From: Jiulongibacter sp024742395
Lineage (GTDB): Bacteria > Bacteroidota > Bacteroidia > Cytophagales > Spirosomataceae
Length of the DNA: 64,000 nucleotides
Assembly (NCBI GenBank): GCA_965249455.1
Contig: OZ252236.1
Location: forward strand, 1,984,001-2,048,000
Reading direction: 5' to 3'
In this document: positions 54,648 to 63,369 of the stretch, in pieces
Layout of the letters: every line of letters starts with the position of its first letter
Position numbering within the stretch: the stretch's first letter is position 1
Made by a program: the position numbers and the translations under genes
Notes under the pieces: generated by a model
Seen by the model: only the letters and a program-made list of their open reading frames with translations
Database searches by the model: none
Told to the model about the DNA's origin: nothing

Positions 54648-54824
54648 ATGAGTAAGAAGAAGACATTTGTTCTACGAATTAATCCGGACACATTCAAGCA
54701 AATTGAAAAGTGGGCGGACGACGAATTTCGTAGTGTAAACGGTCAGCTGGAGTGGATGATAAACAAATGTTTAAAGGACGCTAAACGACTGAAAAATAGT
54801 CCTGAGACTAAGGATGAGGAATGA
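54648..54824 (+). CDS. Arc-like ribbon-helix-helix small protein
   Basis: A 58-residue protein starting MSKKKTFVLRINPDTFKQIE. TFVLRINPDTFKQIEKWADD followed by FRSVNGQLEWMINKCLKDA is the Arc/ribbon-helix-helix pattern (one strand, then two helices). It is encoded 87 nt after the SPFH gene. Such small Arc-like proteins commonly accompany SPFH genes, and whether they bind DNA or the SPFH protein is uncertain. It is real rather than chance: acidic/basic helix periodicity and the family match agree. Confidence 0.8.
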   Translation: MSKKKTFVLRINPDTFKQIEKWADDEFRSVNGQLEWMINKCLKDAKRLKNSPETKDEE

Positions 54825-54901
54825 GTTGATTTGCTCTCTTTAGTCCTTTTTAACGGATTGTCAAAGACAAAAGATTAGCCTTGGGCACTGCTGGAGTTAT
54901 T

Positions 54902-55603
54902 TTAATTGCTCGTTTTTGCTAGTTTAAAGGCTTTGAGTTTTCTTTCGTACTGTAAAATCAAAGACTGATGATCATGCTCAATTATTTCCCAGTCCTGTAA
55001 AGAAAAATCTACCTGGTTTAGCGGGATATAATCACAGACAGTTAATTCAGCTTTGAGGAGTAGGCCTCTTACGGGCATTTTAAAATGAATGGCATAGACC
55101 TCATCAATAGCATCATCGATCGTAGCATCGGGGCCCAGATATACTTCTTTCATTATTGGCAAATACTTTTCTAATACTTTTATGGAGGAAGACTCTGAAA
55201 GAAAGTCTCTTTTATTCAATTTAGGTAACAGACCATCCAGATCCATTTCAGTTATAGTATCTCCATTTTTTGAGATTTCATAAAAGAATAATTTGTGCCA
55301 TGAGCACTGCATATCTGCATGAAATTCAGAGATGCCTAAACTCCAGGTTTCGTCCGCGTTTTTAAAAACGGCTGCTTCGAATAAGGGAAAAGCATTGATT
55401 ATTTCTCCTTCTTTATTTTTCTCATGCCATTCCATGGCGTAATATCCATTTTTAAGGTCTATAACTTCATTTTGAACCTTGTATTCTCCACTTTGATATT
55501 CACCATAGACCGAATCTTTTAAATTAAGACAATCCAGTATGTTTACCTGACTTTTCGAATGGAATCCGCTAAAAATCAGGATAAGAAGTGGAATGGTTCT
55601 CAT
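54902..55603 (-). CDS. Secreted protein of unknown function
   Basis: The ATG at 55603 gives a proper signal peptide (MRTIPLLILIFSGFHSKSQ); a TTG lies 27 nt upstream in frame. The ~233-residue product has no recognised domain. Acidic stretches (DATIDDAIDEVYAIHF) and paired cysteines are visible. It is the last ordinary chromosomal gene before cassette block II. Confidence 0.55.
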   Translation of the reverse strand: MRTIPLLILIFSGFHSKSQVNILDCLNLKDSVYGEYQSGEYKVQNEVIDLKNGYYAMEWHEKNKEGEIINAFPLFEAAVFKNADETWSLGISEFHADMQCSWHKLFFYEISKNGDTITEMDLDGLLPKLNKRDFLSESSSIKVLEKYLPIMKEVYLGPDATIDDAIDEVYAIHFKMPVRGLLLKAELTVCDYIPLNQVDFSLQDWEIIEHDHQSLILQYERKLKAFKLAKTSN

Positions 55604-55670
55604 GAATGTTTTTGGCTTAAGTGTCTTCAATTTTCAGTAAAAGAAGATATTCGACTTATCGAATATAAGA

Positions 55671-55865
55671 CTTAAGGCAAACTGATGGCAAGAGAGTGTT
55701 TAATTAATGCCGAAAACTAAGTCTGCTGAATGCGTTGGTCAGGAGCCAACTTTTAACCCTTCAAAGTCTGAAGACTTCCCAGAATGGAAGTGAATTTATA
55801 TTATGTGATTCTTACATCAAAAAGATGTTATAATCAGGTATTCCTTCTTTCTTTATTTTTTTTTT
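55671..55865 (-). repeat. Twin-hairpin boundary element at the end of block II
   Basis: Starting at a poly-A stretch (minus strand), it carries a TAACATCTTTTTGATGTAAG hairpin, GAAGTCTTCAGACTTTGAAG and AGTTGGCTCCTGACCAACG. It is nearly identical to 60371-60180. The right edge is fused into the coding sequence of cassette 11. Confidence 0.8.
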
Positions 55866-56367
55866 CATTTTTTAAGTCTAATAATTTCAATTCTTTGTGG
55901 TAGTTCTCAATTCTTGATTGTGCGTTTCCGTCAATTAATAAAATGACAATGAACATTGAAAGGGCTGTAACACTAATTGCTCTCCAAGTTGGTGTGTTAA
56001 CAAACAGTATTATCAATGCTGCTACGATAATTAATAATGGAACTACTTTAAAAACAACTATAAATTGCTTTACGGTACTTTCAGAACGTTCAACTTCGGA
56101 TTTATAAAAGGCAATCTTGTCGGTATTATATTCCTTTTCAAATTGTTTAACTCTTTGAATATTGGTGTAGTTAGTACCGCTGCCAATAATTAATAGTAAT
56201 ATTCCCGCAACTAGTGTTGGAATGATATATGCCTTTGCTAAATCTGTTTTTCCTAATTGCCAAAATCCAACACTCGCGATTAAAAATCCAATCGCGAAGA
56301 CAATAAAGAAGCGTGTTGAGAATACTTCGGCTTTTGCCCATTCGATTGATAGTTTTAGTAGGTCCAT
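55834..56367 (-). CDS. Cassette 11: membrane protein, 3' end fused to the boundary element
   Basis: A 177-residue integral membrane protein. About four hydrophobic helices are visible (~19-36, 47-63, ~107-124 and ~130-147), with a charged loop (EKEYNTDKIAFYKSEVERSE) between the second and third. No family assigned. The cassette starts GTTGTATGTA, but the matching TTACATACAAC that should begin its attC is missing. Instead the frame runs through a poly-A stretch into the boundary repeat, which encodes the last ~10 residues and the stop. The natural C-terminus is therefore probably lost. Confidence 0.6.
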   Translation of the reverse strand: MDLLKLSIEWAKAEVFSTRFFIVFAIGFLIASVGFWQLGKTDLAKAYIIPTLVAGILLLIIGSGTNYTNIQRVKQFEKEYNTDKIAFYKSEVERSESTVKQFIVVFKVVPLLIIVAALIILFVNTPTWRAISVTALSMFIVILLIDGNAQSRIENYHKELKLLDLKNEKKNKERRNT

Positions 56368-56390
56368 AGTTTCATTTTCTAATTACATAC

Positions 56391-56520
56391 AACGGTTTGC
56401 ATATGGCTTGTGGCGGTTTCGAAGCACTTTTCTGTCCAGCGAAACGAAAACTGGCTACGAAGCAAATACCTTGCTGGCAGCCGTTCACCCGCCATAAGCT
56501 ATATGTGTTGATGGCATTAG
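56391..56520 (-). other. attC-like site of cassette 10
   Basis: On the minus strand the arms CATATAGCTTATGGCGG and CCGCCACAAGCCATATG pair except for two A/C positions 5 nt apart, and the site closes with AAACCGTTG. The outer repeat is imperfect: the cassette begins GTTAGCATTA and the 5' end reads TAATGCCATCAAC, that is, TAATGC...AAC with a 3-nt insertion. Confidence 0.75.
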
Positions 56521-56524
56521 TTTT

Positions 56525-57031
56525 TTATTCTTTAAAAAATTCAGTTACAACTTCTGTAAAATCAGTTTTTGAACTCCCTTTGTTTGAAGCTGAATAAACG
56601 CCTTCCCAAGAGTTAAATGGTCCACATACAGGACATACAATTTCAAACCGAATAGTATTAATGTTACTACTTTTCATTTTACTCAATTCCGAAGCAGTTA
56701 GGTAATATGCTGAGATGGCAACGTCATCAACATTATCATTTATTCCGCGGTCAGTACACGATATTACAGTACCGTCATCAAGATAGATAATAAGTTTCTC
56801 GGCAATCTTTACAACATCTGTCAGCTTAGAACTTACTATGATTAAAGAAGTTGTTCCGTCTTTAGCAAATACTAGATTTAGGTTTCCAATATTTTCTTTG
56901 TCAGAATTCGATTGTAAAATAAATTTTTCAGTACTAGGGTAACTATTTTCACCTATGAATGCGAAATTTTGTCCATTCACATTTACCGCATAAGATAAAG
57001 CTAGGATGACTATTAAAATTGTGTATCTCAT
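56525..57031 (-). CDS. Cassette 10: secreted protein of unknown function
   Basis: A 168-residue protein with a signal peptide (ends VNVNGQ). It is beta-rich; FEIVCPVCGPFNSWEGVY near the C-terminus holds a C-P-V-C pair. No known domain is recognised. Its ATG lies 17 nt after the junction GTTAGCATTA, as is typical of a cassette. Confidence 0.6.
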   Translation of the reverse strand: MRYTILIVILALSYAVNVNGQNFAFIGENSYPSTEKFILQSNSDKENIGNLNLVFAKDGTTSLIIVSSKLTDVVKIAEKLIIYLDDGTVISCTDRGINDNVDDVAISAYYLTASELSKMKSSNINTIRFEIVCPVCGPFNSWEGVYSASNKGSSKTDFTEVVTEFFKE

Positions 57032-57048
57032 TGTTTCAAATTAATGCT

Positions 57049-57170
57049 AACGGCCCTGGCTATGGCAAGTGCGGGATTTTGAAACCGAATCTTTGTCCGC
57101 CAGACCGAATGTTATTTAGTTGTAATGTCTTCATATTTAAGCATTCATCCCGCTATCGCAAACGCCTTGT
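57049..57170 (-). other. attC-like site of cassette 9, interrupted by intron copy 1
   Basis: Removing the intron joins 59040-59048 to 57170 and restores AGTACACAACAAGGCG on the minus strand. AGTACACAAC is the exact reverse complement of the cassette start GTTGTGTACT (59892). The 3' arm ATCCCGCACTTGCCATAGCC and the core GGCCGTT are intact. Confidence 0.8.
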
Positions 57171-59039
57171 GTGTGCCTCGAATGGCAAACATCTCCCTAA
57201 AATAGCTGATTAGTGGGGATAGTAATAATTCTGATAAATAATTAATTAGCTAATGGAGTGGAAGTCTCCTATACGCCTGGATTAATGCCGGGAAGTATTA
57301 GTAAGTCGCAAGCTGGTTTACCGCGAGGTATGCAGTGAAGTAAGCGATCCTACAAAGGTCGGTACCGACGAACAGGAACCGGATAAGAGGCATCGAAAGT
57401 TTGGGTTAGGTGGCACACCATACTAACGCCCACATGAAAAGACTTCTGATGTAGATTCGGCGGAGATTGACTGAAAGCTAATTGCCTTACCGAGGGAGGT
57501 CTCCGCCTGCACGAGCTGCAGATGGAGAAGTCAGCCGACGACATAGTAGCTTCACAGGATGGTGGAGTGAAGGTCCGAACGTTAACAGAATTCAAATGTT
57601 ACTAGGAGTTTGTTCAGGTTAAGGAATGATAACCGTCTGAGCAGATAGCCTATCGATAAATGAGTTCGCCAAAAGTTTTATGATAGAATTATTGTTAGAC
57701 AAAAGGAATCTGAATCAGGCTTATGAGCGAGTAAAAGCGAATAAGGGAGCTGGTGGTGTGGATGGTATGCAAGTATGCGACCTGAAAGCCCACCTGCAAA
57801 CTCACAGCAAAATACTCATAAGTCAGATACGAGCTGGAAGTTACCAACCCAGCCCCATTAAAGGCGTAGAAATACCCAAGAGCCATGGCAAGACGAGACT
57901 ACTCGGCGTACCCACGGCTACAGACAGGGTGTTTCAGCAGGCACTATATCAAGTGCTAGAGCCGATATTTGAGCCAGACTTCCAGCCGCACAGCTACGGA
58001 TTCCGCCCCAACCGCAACGCCCATCAGGCGATGCAACAAGCCCAGAGTTATATCAATGAAGGATATCAGTTCATAGTGGACATAGATTTGAAGAGTTTCT
58101 TTGACGAAGTCGACCATGTGATACTACTGGAGTTGGTATATCAAAAGGTAAAATGCCCGCTGACGATGAAGCTATTGCGAAAGTTTTTACGAGCCCCGAT
58201 ACAAATCAACGGCAAGTTACAAAAGCGAAGAAAAGGCGTGCCGCAAGGCTCGCCACTAAGCCCTTTACTATCCAATATCCTGCTCAATGAGCTGGACAAG
58301 GAATTAGAAAAAAGAGGACTTCGTTACGTACGCTATGCTGATGACTTCAGTATCTACCTAAAGAGTAAGAAAGCAGCCCGCAGGGTAGGGAACGGCATCT
58401 TTAAGTATCTTAGAGATAAGCTACACCTACCTATCAACAGCGAGAAAAGTGGGATACGCAAACCGCTCCAGTTCGAGATACTTGGCTATGCCTTTGTATC
58501 TAGCTACGAGAAAGGGGCGAAAGGGAAGTACCAGTTGGTAGTCAGTAAGAAGAAGTGGGATAGCCTGAAACAACGGCTAAAATCACTAACCCGAAAGACC
58601 AACCCAATGAGCTTCGATGAGCGTATCCAACGGCTCAACTGGTTGATACGAGGCTGGGTCAATTACTTCAAACTTGCATCCATTCAAGGCAAGCTGAAAA
58701 AGCTAGACGAATGGCTTAGAAACAGGTTACGGTATTGTATATGGCATCACTGGAAGAAACCTGAGAAGAAAAGGCGAAGCCTCATTCGATTGGGAGTAAA
58801 CCAAAGGCTTGCCTATGCATGGAGCAGGAGTAGAATGGGTGGTTGGCGAATCGCCCAAAGCCCTATACTTGGCTCAACGCTCACCGTAGCACGATTAAAA
58901 CAAAGGGGTTACATAGCAATGATGGAATACTATCAAGAACGAAGGTTATGTTAACGAACCGCCCAGTACGAGACCCGTTTGCTGGGTGGTGTGAGAGGCG
59001 TACTCCATCAGTTACAACTGGTGGAGCCGTCTACTCGAT
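57171..59039 (+). mobile_element. Group II intron copy 1 (IIC type), inserted in an attC
   Basis: A 1869-nt retroelement. It starts GTGTG, matching the GUGYG intron start, and ends CTACTCGAT. About 500 nt of ribozyme RNA precede the reverse-transcriptase gene. Domain V is visible just after it (GAACCGCCCAGTACGAG, then GCTGGGTGGTGTGAGAGG), followed by a domain VI hairpin. The insertion is at TTGT|T in the 5' arm of cassette 9's attC, opposite to cassette transcription. The copy at 60505-62373 has the same length. I noticed three substitutions between them (58458, 58843, 58894). Confidence 0.9.
57680..58954 (+). CDS. Group II intron-encoded reverse transcriptase/maturase, copy 1
   Basis: A 424-residue intron-encoded protein. 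Reverse-transcriptase blocks run from MIELLLDKRNLNQAYERVKA through the catalytic Y219-A-D-D222 (VRYADDFSIYL). The maturase/X domain follows (IRGWVNYFKLASIQGKLKKL, RSRMGGWRIAQSPIL). There is no HNH endonuclease, in keeping with class C introns that use exposed or single-stranded targets. It splices and mobilises its host intron. R260 here is H260 in copy 2. Confidence 0.92.
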   Translation: MIELLLDKRNLNQAYERVKANKGAGGVDGMQVCDLKAHLQTHSKILISQIRAGSYQPSPIKGVEIPKSHGKTRLLGVPTATDRVFQQALYQVLEPIFEPDFQPHSYGFRPNRNAHQAMQQAQSYINEGYQFIVDIDLKSFFDEVDHVILLELVYQKVKCPLTMKLLRKFLRAPIQINGKLQKRRKGVPQGSPLSPLLSNILLNELDKELEKRGLRYVRYADDFSIYLKSKKAARRVGNGIFKYLRDKLHLPINSEKSGIRKPLQFEILGYAFVSSYEKGAKGKYQLVVSKKKWDSLKQRLKSLTRKTNPMSFDERIQRLNWLIRGWVNYFKLASIQGKLKKLDEWLRNRLRYCIWHHWKKPEKKRRSLIRLGVNQRLAYAWSRSRMGGWRIAQSPILGSTLTVARLKQRGYIAMMEYYQERRLC

Positions 59040-59864
59040 TGTGTACTGTTTTTTTTCAACATCATTAATGACTGATTTTACCATATTTAATTTAGATAAT
59101 TGTCCACCAGAAAGAAGTTTGACGAGCTTGTTCTCTTTTAACTTCATTTCACTGAATATCTCAGAATCGGAATATCCTTTTAAATAAAGTGATTTAACTT
59201 TTTGAAAAAACGTCTCTAGAAATCCAAGTTTCTTATTCAGTTGGTCTTTTCCATTCTTTAATTGAGGATTGTGTGCACAAAACATAGTATCGAAATCTAA
59301 ATTTAGAATCTTTCTTGTTGATTCAATTTGCTCCTTAATTGACTCATTTGATAAGAAATATCCAATATATGAATTTACATATAAGTCAGCTGAAAAAAGC
59401 CACTTTCTATTCGGTTCATATAAGCAAACCATATCATATGCGTGTCCAGGTACAGGAATTAATTGAAATTGAAAGTTTTTAGTTTCGATAATATCTTTAA
59501 CAGGAATTAATGTTTTGTGAGCTCTTCGTTCTCCATAAACTACCTTTTGAATAAAGCTAAGCTTTGGAGGTTTTTTCATAATCTCGCAAGTCATTTCTGG
59601 AGCATAAACCTTGCAATTATGTAAATTCTCCAATTGATGAATATTACCAGTATGGTCTTCGTGATGGTGTGTTATGAATATTTTATCAACTTTTAAGTCT
59701 AAGGAAGAGGACAAAACCTGTTTCCTAACTTTTAATGGTCCAGTATCTATCAAAAGCCCGTCAACATAATATATATGTGTAAATAATTTTGGCTTGCCGA
59801 AAGGTGAATAACCAAATTTCAAACCTAGTACTTCTTCGTATTTAAATGAGTCATTAGCTGTCAT
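59031..59864 (-). CDS. Cassette 9: MBL-fold metallo-hydrolase
   Basis: A 277-residue metallo-beta-lactamase-fold enzyme. ITHHHEDHTGNI supplies H-x-H-x-D-H, with downstream metal ligands in PVPGHAYDM and FSADLYVNS. It belongs to the broad glyoxalase II/lactonase-like group; the substrate is unknown. The last three codons (ACA-ATC-GAG region) and the stop come from the inserted group II intron. Without it the frame would end QYTTRRLR, so the C-terminus differs by a few residues. Confidence 0.8.
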   Translation of the reverse strand: MTANDSFKYEEVLGLKFGYSPFGKPKLFTHIYYVDGLLIDTGPLKVRKQVLSSSLDLKVDKIFITHHHEDHTGNIHQLENLHNCKVYAPEMTCEIMKKPPKLSFIQKVVYGERRAHKTLIPVKDIIETKNFQFQLIPVPGHAYDMVCLYEPNRKWLFSADLYVNSYIGYFLSNESIKEQIESTRKILNLDFDTMFCAHNPQLKNGKDQLNKKLGFLETFFQKVKSLYLKGYSDSEIFSEMKLKENKLVKLLSGGQLSKLNMVKSVINDVEKKQYTIE

Positions 59865-59892
59865 TTTGTTGGTTTTTCAAATAGTACACAAC

Positions 59893-59997
59893 AGCGATAT
59901 ATCAGGACATATGTCTGATATATCGCAAATATTTTATCTAATCTAAGAGGTTTTTAATTGCTGTAAAAGTATCTACTTCTACAGGTGTAATTATTTT
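59893..59997 (-). promoter_or_regulatory. Cassette-array leader 3 (attI/Pc-like)
   Basis: On the minus strand: TACACCTGTAGAAGTAGATA, a TTTTAC -33-like box (degenerate), TAGATTAG as -7 box, then the 31-nt palindrome (59925-59895). It ends 2 nt before the cassette 9 junction GTT (59892-59890). It is almost identical to leader 4 and clearly homologous to leaders 1 and 2. Confidence 0.7.
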
Positions 59998-60371
59998 TGT
60001 AGTTACAGAATTACAAAGGCACACTAACATTCGAAACTGTTTTAAATATAGCTCTTTCGCTTATAAGTGAGTTCCTAAGTCTTGAAGCTAAGGCCTCATC
60101 GGCTTGATTATATTCAATTCCCGTATGACGGGTAAAGTCGGATCATAAAAAGAAGATACTTAGCCATCCTAAATTAGTACTTAAGGTTTACCAATGGCAA
60201 GGAAGTGTTTAGTTAATGCCGAAAGCTAAGTCTTTTGAATGTGTTGGTCAGAAACCAACTTTTAACCCTTCGAAGTCTGAAGACTTCTCAGAATGGAAGT
60301 GAATTTATATTATGTGATTCTTACATCAAAAAGATGTTATAATCCGGTATTCCTTCTTTCTTTATTTTTTT
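59998..60371 (-). repeat. Boundary element between sub-arrays of block II
   Basis: There is no gene here. Reading the minus strand from 60371: poly-A, the TAACATCTTTTTGATGTAAG hairpin, GAAGTCTTCAGACTTCGAAG, TTGGTTTCTGACCAA, then TTCAAGACTTAGGAACTCAC, matching TTCAAGCTTTGGAACTCAC of copy 1. It leads directly into leader 3. 60180-60371 is a near-duplicate of 55671-55865. Confidence 0.75.
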
Positions 60372-60383
60372 CTAATGCACTGC

Positions 60384-60504
60384 AACGGTCTCGGCTATGA
60401 AAAGTAGCGGATTTTAAGCACTAATTTTCATTTTAACAATGACCTTTAATTTATTCATTTTGTTTCATTTAAACGATTAAACCGCTATTTTTTATATACG
60501 TTGT
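60384..60504 (-). other. attC-like site of cassette 8, interrupted by intron copy 2
   Basis: Removing the intron restores AGCAGGTAACAACG on the minus strand. GCAGGTAAC is the reverse complement of the cassette start GTTACCTGC (63264). The arms TATAAAAAATAGCGG and CCGCTACTTTTCATA pair except for two A/C positions 5 nt apart. The core is GAGACCGTTG. Confidence 0.8.
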
Positions 60505-62373
60505 GTGTGCCTCGAATGGCAAACATCTCCCTAAAATAGCTGATTAGTGGGGATAGTAATAATTCTGATAAATAATTAATTAGCTAATGGAGTGGAAGTC
60601 TCCTATACGCCTGGATTAATGCCGGGAAGTATTAGTAAGTCGCAAGCTGGTTTACCGCGAGGTATGCAGTGAAGTAAGCGATCCTACAAAGGTCGGTACC
60701 GACGAACAGGAACCGGATAAGAGGCATCGAAAGTTTGGGTTAGGTGGCACACCATACTAACGCCCACATGAAAAGACTTCTGATGTAGATTCGGCGGAGA
60801 TTGACTGAAAGCTAATTGCCTTACCGAGGGAGGTCTCCGCCTGCACGAGCTGCAGATGGAGAAGTCAGCCGACGACATAGTAGCTTCACAGGATGGTGGA
60901 GTGAAGGTCCGAACGTTAACAGAATTCAAATGTTACTAGGAGTTTGTTCAGGTTAAGGAATGATAACCGTCTGAGCAGATAGCCTATCGATAAATGAGTT
61001 CGCCAAAAGTTTTATGATAGAATTATTGTTAGACAAAAGGAATCTGAATCAGGCTTATGAGCGAGTAAAAGCGAATAAGGGAGCTGGTGGTGTGGATGGT
61101 ATGCAAGTATGCGACCTGAAAGCCCACCTGCAAACTCACAGCAAAATACTCATAAGTCAGATACGAGCTGGAAGTTACCAACCCAGCCCCATTAAAGGCG
61201 TAGAAATACCCAAGAGCCATGGCAAGACGAGACTACTCGGCGTACCCACGGCTACAGACAGGGTGTTTCAGCAGGCACTATATCAAGTGCTAGAGCCGAT
61301 ATTTGAGCCAGACTTCCAGCCGCACAGCTACGGATTCCGCCCCAACCGCAACGCCCATCAGGCGATGCAACAAGCCCAGAGTTATATCAATGAAGGATAT
61401 CAGTTCATAGTGGACATAGATTTGAAGAGTTTCTTTGACGAAGTCGACCATGTGATACTACTGGAGTTGGTATATCAAAAGGTAAAATGCCCGCTGACGA
61501 TGAAGCTATTGCGAAAGTTTTTACGAGCCCCGATACAAATCAACGGCAAGTTACAAAAGCGAAGAAAAGGCGTGCCGCAAGGCTCGCCACTAAGCCCTTT
61601 ACTATCCAATATCCTGCTCAATGAGCTGGACAAGGAATTAGAAAAAAGAGGACTTCGTTACGTACGCTATGCTGATGACTTCAGTATCTACCTAAAGAGT
61701 AAGAAAGCAGCCCGCAGGGTAGGGAACGGCATCTTTAAGTATCTTAGAGATAAGCTACACCTACCTATCAACAGCGAGAAAAGTGGGATACACAAACCGC
61801 TCCAGTTCGAGATACTTGGCTATGCCTTTGTATCTAGCTACGAGAAAGGGGCGAAAGGGAAGTACCAGTTGGTAGTCAGTAAGAAGAAGTGGGATAGCCT
61901 GAAACAACGGCTAAAATCACTAACCCGAAAGACCAACCCAATGAGCTTCGATGAGCGTATCCAACGGCTCAACTGGTTGATACGAGGCTGGGTCAATTAC
62001 TTCAAACTTGCATCCATTCAAGGCAAGCTGAAAAAGCTAGACGAATGGCTTAGAAACAGGTTACGGTATTGTATATGGCATCACTGGAAGAAACCTGAGA
62101 AGAAAAGGCGAAGCCTCATTCGATTGGGAGTAAACCAAAGGCTTGCCTATGCATGGAGCAGGAGTAGAATGGGTGGCTGGCGAATCGCCCAAAGCCCTAT
62201 ACTTGGCTCAACGCTCACCGTAGCACGTTTAAAACAAAGGGGTTACATAGCAATGATGGAATACTATCAAGAACGAAGGTTATGTTAACGAACCGCCCAG
62301 TACGAGACCCGTTTGCTGGGTGGTGTGAGAGGCGTACTCCATCAGTTACAACTGGTGGAGCCGTCTACTCGAT
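60505..62373 (+). mobile_element. Group II intron copy 2 (IIC type), inserted in an attC
   Basis: Same 1869-nt length and ends as copy 1, but flanked by different DNA: ATACGTTGT on the left and TACCTGC on the right. The shared insertion context TTGT|T, in the same arm of a different attC, shows site-directed retrohoming rather than segmental duplication. The near-identity of the copies implies recent mobility. Confidence 0.9.
61014..62288 (+). CDS. Group II intron-encoded reverse transcriptase/maturase, copy 2
   Basis: A 424-residue product identical to copy 1 except H260 for R260 (GIHKPLQ against GIRKPLQ). YADD and the maturase domain are intact, so either copy should support splicing of both introns. 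Confidence 0.92.
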   Translation: MIELLLDKRNLNQAYERVKANKGAGGVDGMQVCDLKAHLQTHSKILISQIRAGSYQPSPIKGVEIPKSHGKTRLLGVPTATDRVFQQALYQVLEPIFEPDFQPHSYGFRPNRNAHQAMQQAQSYINEGYQFIVDIDLKSFFDEVDHVILLELVYQKVKCPLTMKLLRKFLRAPIQINGKLQKRRKGVPQGSPLSPLLSNILLNELDKELEKRGLRYVRYADDFSIYLKSKKAARRVGNGIFKYLRDKLHLPINSEKSGIHKPLQFEILGYAFVSSYEKGAKGKYQLVVSKKKWDSLKQRLKSLTRKTNPMSFDERIQRLNWLIRGWVNYFKLASIQGKLKKLDEWLRNRLRYCIWHHWKKPEKKRRSLIRLGVNQRLAYAWSRSRMGGWRIAQSPILGSTLTVARLKQRGYIAMMEYYQERRLC

Positions 62374-62389
62374 TACCTGCTGGCTTTTA

Positions 62390-63238
62390 TTATTCAATTA
62401 CTACATTTTGTTCAGATGTAGTAGTCATTTTCATTTTCATAGTCATTTTTTCATTAACCTTAATTGTCATATCCATTGGTAATTCGGATTTGTATTTTGT
62501 TAGATAGCTCTCATTGATGTCAAATTCTGATATCCCAGTTCCAGTTCCGCTTGCAACAACATTTAATTGCTCTTGGCTCATATCTAGTCCGACAGTTTGT
62601 TTTATGTCAAAAAATGCTTTTCCATCTTTAATTTCAGTTAGAAAATATTCCATATCTATTTTCACGGAAATAGGATACATCCCTTCCATAGGGATAGACA
62701 TTGGAATTTCACTGTTAAATTTATCTCCAACTTTCATTGGTCTTTCGGGAAACTTTATTGTTTGTTGAACACTTTCCAAAGTCGTAATTAATACTTTTCT
62801 CATTTGTTGAGATACGTTTTCTCCAATTATCGTGTCTACTTTTAATTTATTTTCAGAATCATATTTTCCAAGAATTTTCATTCCGGAATAAGGCTTTTCT
62901 TCTGTTGTTGCTTGTCCGTTAATTATAGTTTTGGAAATCATTTTGCCATAATTCATTGTAGCAGGAAACTCTCCGTTTTTGTCAAGTTTGTCCGTGATTA
63001 TGTCAGTTGACATATTGGTTTCACTTTCCGTTATCATTGGCAACTCAATTCCTTGGCTTTTTATTCTGTCAATTATTTCTTTATCAGCTTCAAATTGAAT
63101 TTCAGTGTATGAAGTTGTTTTAAGTTGAGTTTTATACTTTTTATTCGGTTTGAATTTGGTTTTAAAAGTGATGCTCTCTTGAGCACAACTGGTTATTGAA
63201 ATTAATATCAATAAAGTGAAAGTCAGTTTTTTTATCAT
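62390..63238 (-). CDS. Cassette 8: lipoprotein of unknown function (DUF6263-like)
   Basis: A 282-residue protein with a lipoprotein signal (MIKKLTFTLLILISITSC, lipid-bearing C18). The body is beta-rich with KPNKKYKTQLKTTSYTEIQF, FPERPMKVGDKFNSEIPMSI and a methionine/lysine-rich C-terminus (KVNEKMTMKMKMTTTSEQN). The pattern resembles DUF6263 proteins (moderate confidence). The stop codon lies 17 nt before the interrupted attC, so the intron does not alter the protein. Confidence 0.6.
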   Translation of the reverse strand: MIKKLTFTLLILISITSCAQESITFKTKFKPNKKYKTQLKTTSYTEIQFEADKEIIDRIKSQGIELPMITESETNMSTDIITDKLDKNGEFPATMNYGKMISKTIINGQATTEEKPYSGMKILGKYDSENKLKVDTIIGENVSQQMRKVLITTLESVQQTIKFPERPMKVGDKFNSEIPMSIPMEGMYPISVKIDMEYFLTEIKDGKAFFDIKQTVGLDMSQEQLNVVASGTGTGISEFDINESYLTKYKSELPMDMTIKVNEKMTMKMKMTTTSEQNVVIE

Positions 63239-63264
63239 AGGTTTCTGTTCAGCTTGCAGGTAAC

Positions 63265-63369
63265 AGCGATATATCAGGACATATGTCTGATATATCGCAA
63301 ATATTTTATCTAATCTAAGAGGTTTTTATTTTCCGCAAAAGTATCTACTTCTACAGGTGTATATATTTC
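63265..63369 (-). promoter_or_regulatory. Cassette-array leader 4 (attI/Pc-like)
   Basis: Minus strand: TATACACCTGTAGAAGTAG, TTTTGC as -33 box, 17-18-nt spacer, TAGATTAG as -7 box, then the 31-nt palindrome (63297-63267) and the cassette 8 junction GTT (63264-63262). Homology to leader 1 extends upstream to about 63413 (GACGGATTCAAGTTTTGGC against GACGGCTTCAAGTTTTAGA). Confidence 0.7.

Noticed and set aside
57350..57595. 81-residue minus-strand frame repeated at 60684-60929
   Set aside because: It lies antisense to the ribozyme RNA of both introns and repeats only because the introns do. Ribozyme structure explains the sequence constraint.
57171..62373. Two identical ~1.9-kb copies read as insertion sequences
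   Set aside because: There is no transposase, terminal inverted repeat or target duplication. The encoded protein is a reverse transcriptase/maturase and the ends are those of a group II intron.
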